Below the pieces are notes generated by a model that did no database searches, was not told the origin of the DNA, and saw only the letters and a program-made list of their open reading frames with translations. DNA of 5,972 bases from Candidatus Omnitrophota bacterium (GTDB taxonomy: Bacteria > Omnitrophota > Gorgyraeia > Zapsychrales > JANLHA01): NCBI GenBank assembly GCA_023247815.1, contig JAHFFS010000004.1:1-5972 (forward strand). Reading direction: 5' to 3'. A program made the translations under genes and the position numbers. The first letter of the stretch is position 1; each line of letters opens with the position of its first letter. Below are positions 5,384 to 5,972 of the stretch, one piece after another.

Positions 5384-5404
5384 TAGGGACGGACCCTAAT
5401 TTTT
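5384..5404 (+). terminator. Hairpin repeat, right copy (TAGGGACGGACCCTA), with T-run; possible terminator
   Basis: The stem TAGGG/CCCTA around a 5-base loop (5384-5398) is followed by TTTTT at 5400-5404. It is the inverted copy of the repeat at 4549-4563. Placed 58 bases after the membrane-protein stop, it could act as a modest Rho-independent terminator for rightward transcription. The stem is only 5 base pairs, so the repeat identity is surer than the terminator role. Confidence 0.5.
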
Positions 5405-5413
5405 AAAACGATG

Positions 5414-5460
5414 ACATGACGATGAGTTCAAGTGTCATGTGGCAGTCACACAACAGTGAC
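5414..5460. promoter_or_regulatory. Pair of inverted repeats in the miaB upstream region
   Basis: Two hairpin or operator-like elements lie side by side: ACATGAC (5414-5420) with GTCATGT (5434-5440), 13 bases apart; and GTCAC (5445-5449) with GTGAC (5456-5460), 6 bases apart. The TGAC/GTCA word recurs throughout. They end 12 bases before the miaB ATG, so they could be a regulator binding region or a structured leader. No convincing promoter boxes are seen. Confidence 0.35.
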
Positions 5461-5472
5461 AGATAATTTAAA

Positions 5473-5972
5473 ATGATTAATTTGAACAAGAAAATTTTTT
5501 TAGAAACCTACGGCTGCCAGATGAATGAGTATGACTCTGAACTGGTGAAGGCGATTCTTGAAAAAAAAGAATATGCCTTTGTCAAAGACGAGAGAGAAGC
5601 CGATGTCGTGATGCTCAACACCTGCGCCATTCGGGAAAATGCGCATCGTAAGGTCTATGGCCGAGTTCATCAAATCCGACACGAACGTAACGGCAAACCG
5701 GTCATGATCGGCCTTTTAGGCTGCATGGCCACTAATCTACGTCAAGATCTCTTAAACGATCGTCATTTGAAAATCGACTTTATCGCCGGGCCAGACAGCT
5801 ACAAACGCCTGCCCGATCTCATTTCCCATGCTCAAGAGACGGGTGAAAAAAAATTTGATCTGACACTGTCGGAATTTGAAACTTACTCCGACGTCTTCCC
5901 CGTACGGGAAGGTCAAATCAACGCCTGGATCGCGGTCATGCGCGGTTGCAACAATTTCTGCACATTTTGCGT
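5473..5972 (+). CDS. miaB: MiaB, tRNA-2-methylthio-N6-dimethylallyladenosine synthase (3' partial)
   Basis: The first 166 residues of the radical-SAM methylthiotransferase that adds a methylthio group at C2 of i6A37, giving ms2i6A37 in tRNAs that read codons starting with U. The N-terminal methylthiotransferase domain has its three iron-sulfur cysteines in the usual settings: Cys15 in ETYGCQMNEYDSE, Cys51 in LNTCAIRENA and Cys84 in LLGCMA. The radical-SAM triad CNNFCTFC (Cys159, Cys163, Cys166) ends exactly at the window edge; a full protein is about 440-470 residues, so roughly two thirds lie outside. TCAIRENA and GRVHQIRH separate it from the paralogues MtaB and RimO. ATG at 5473 is the start that gives the normal N-terminus, although no clear Shine-Dalgarno sequence precedes it. 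Base composition returns to that of ridA and the efflux gene. Confidence 0.95.
   Translation, partial: MINLNKKIFLETYGCQMNEYDSELVKAILEKKEYAFVKDEREADVVMLNTCAIRENAHRKVYGRVHQIRHERNGKPVMIGLLGCMATNLRQDLLNDRHLKIDFIAGPDSYKRLPDLISHAQETGEKKFDLTLSEFETYSDVFPVREGQINAWIAVMRGCNNFCTFC

Noticed and set aside
1..5972. CRISPR array, tRNA, rRNA or full insertion sequence
   Set aside because: No regularly spaced direct repeats, cloverleaf-like tRNA sequence, rRNA stretch or transposase gene was seen.

Overview
The window looks like a chromosomal segment of a Gram-negative (double-membrane) bacterium, because it encodes an outer-membrane efflux factor with a lipoprotein signal. The phylum cannot be fixed from the sequence. 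The MiaB N-terminus resembles versions I remember from Leptospira and from some uncultured lineages, which is only a weak hint. The genes read with the standard code.

Layout, all genes on the + strand. (1) Bases 1-3086 hold the end of an RND multidrug-efflux pump. The window opens at the end of the pump's N-terminal half, where the reading frame is cut by a TGA at 51-53. After 33 bases the same frame resumes at a TTG codon preceded by a good ribosome binding site. It continues as one 999-codon ORF that joins the C-terminal half of the RND pump to a complete TolC/OprM-type outer-membrane factor. A lipoprotein signal peptide with a lipobox lies exactly at the join. (2) Bases 3087-3270 are intergenic and carry a long imperfect inverted repeat and a dispersed short repeat. 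(3) Bases 3271-3651 are ridA. (4) Bases 3652-5472 are visibly AT-richer and look accessory. They hold a strong promoter with an operator-like palindrome, an AbrB/MazE-type antitoxin plus Doc toxin pair, and an unrecognised two-TM membrane protein flanked by inverted copies of a small hairpin repeat. (5) From 5473 the 5' third of miaB runs off the right edge.

How the genes work together: the RND half and the outer-membrane factor are the inner- and outer-membrane parts of one tripartite drug exporter, and here they are encoded as a single chain. The antitoxin and Doc form a two-gene type II toxin-antitoxin operon that probably regulates itself through the palindrome over its -10 box. ridA and miaB are housekeeping genes (enamine/imine detoxification and tRNA modification) on either side of the accessory block. 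The points most worth checking are the in-frame TGA that splits the RND pump and the RND-outer-membrane-factor fusion with an internal signal-peptidase-II-like site.
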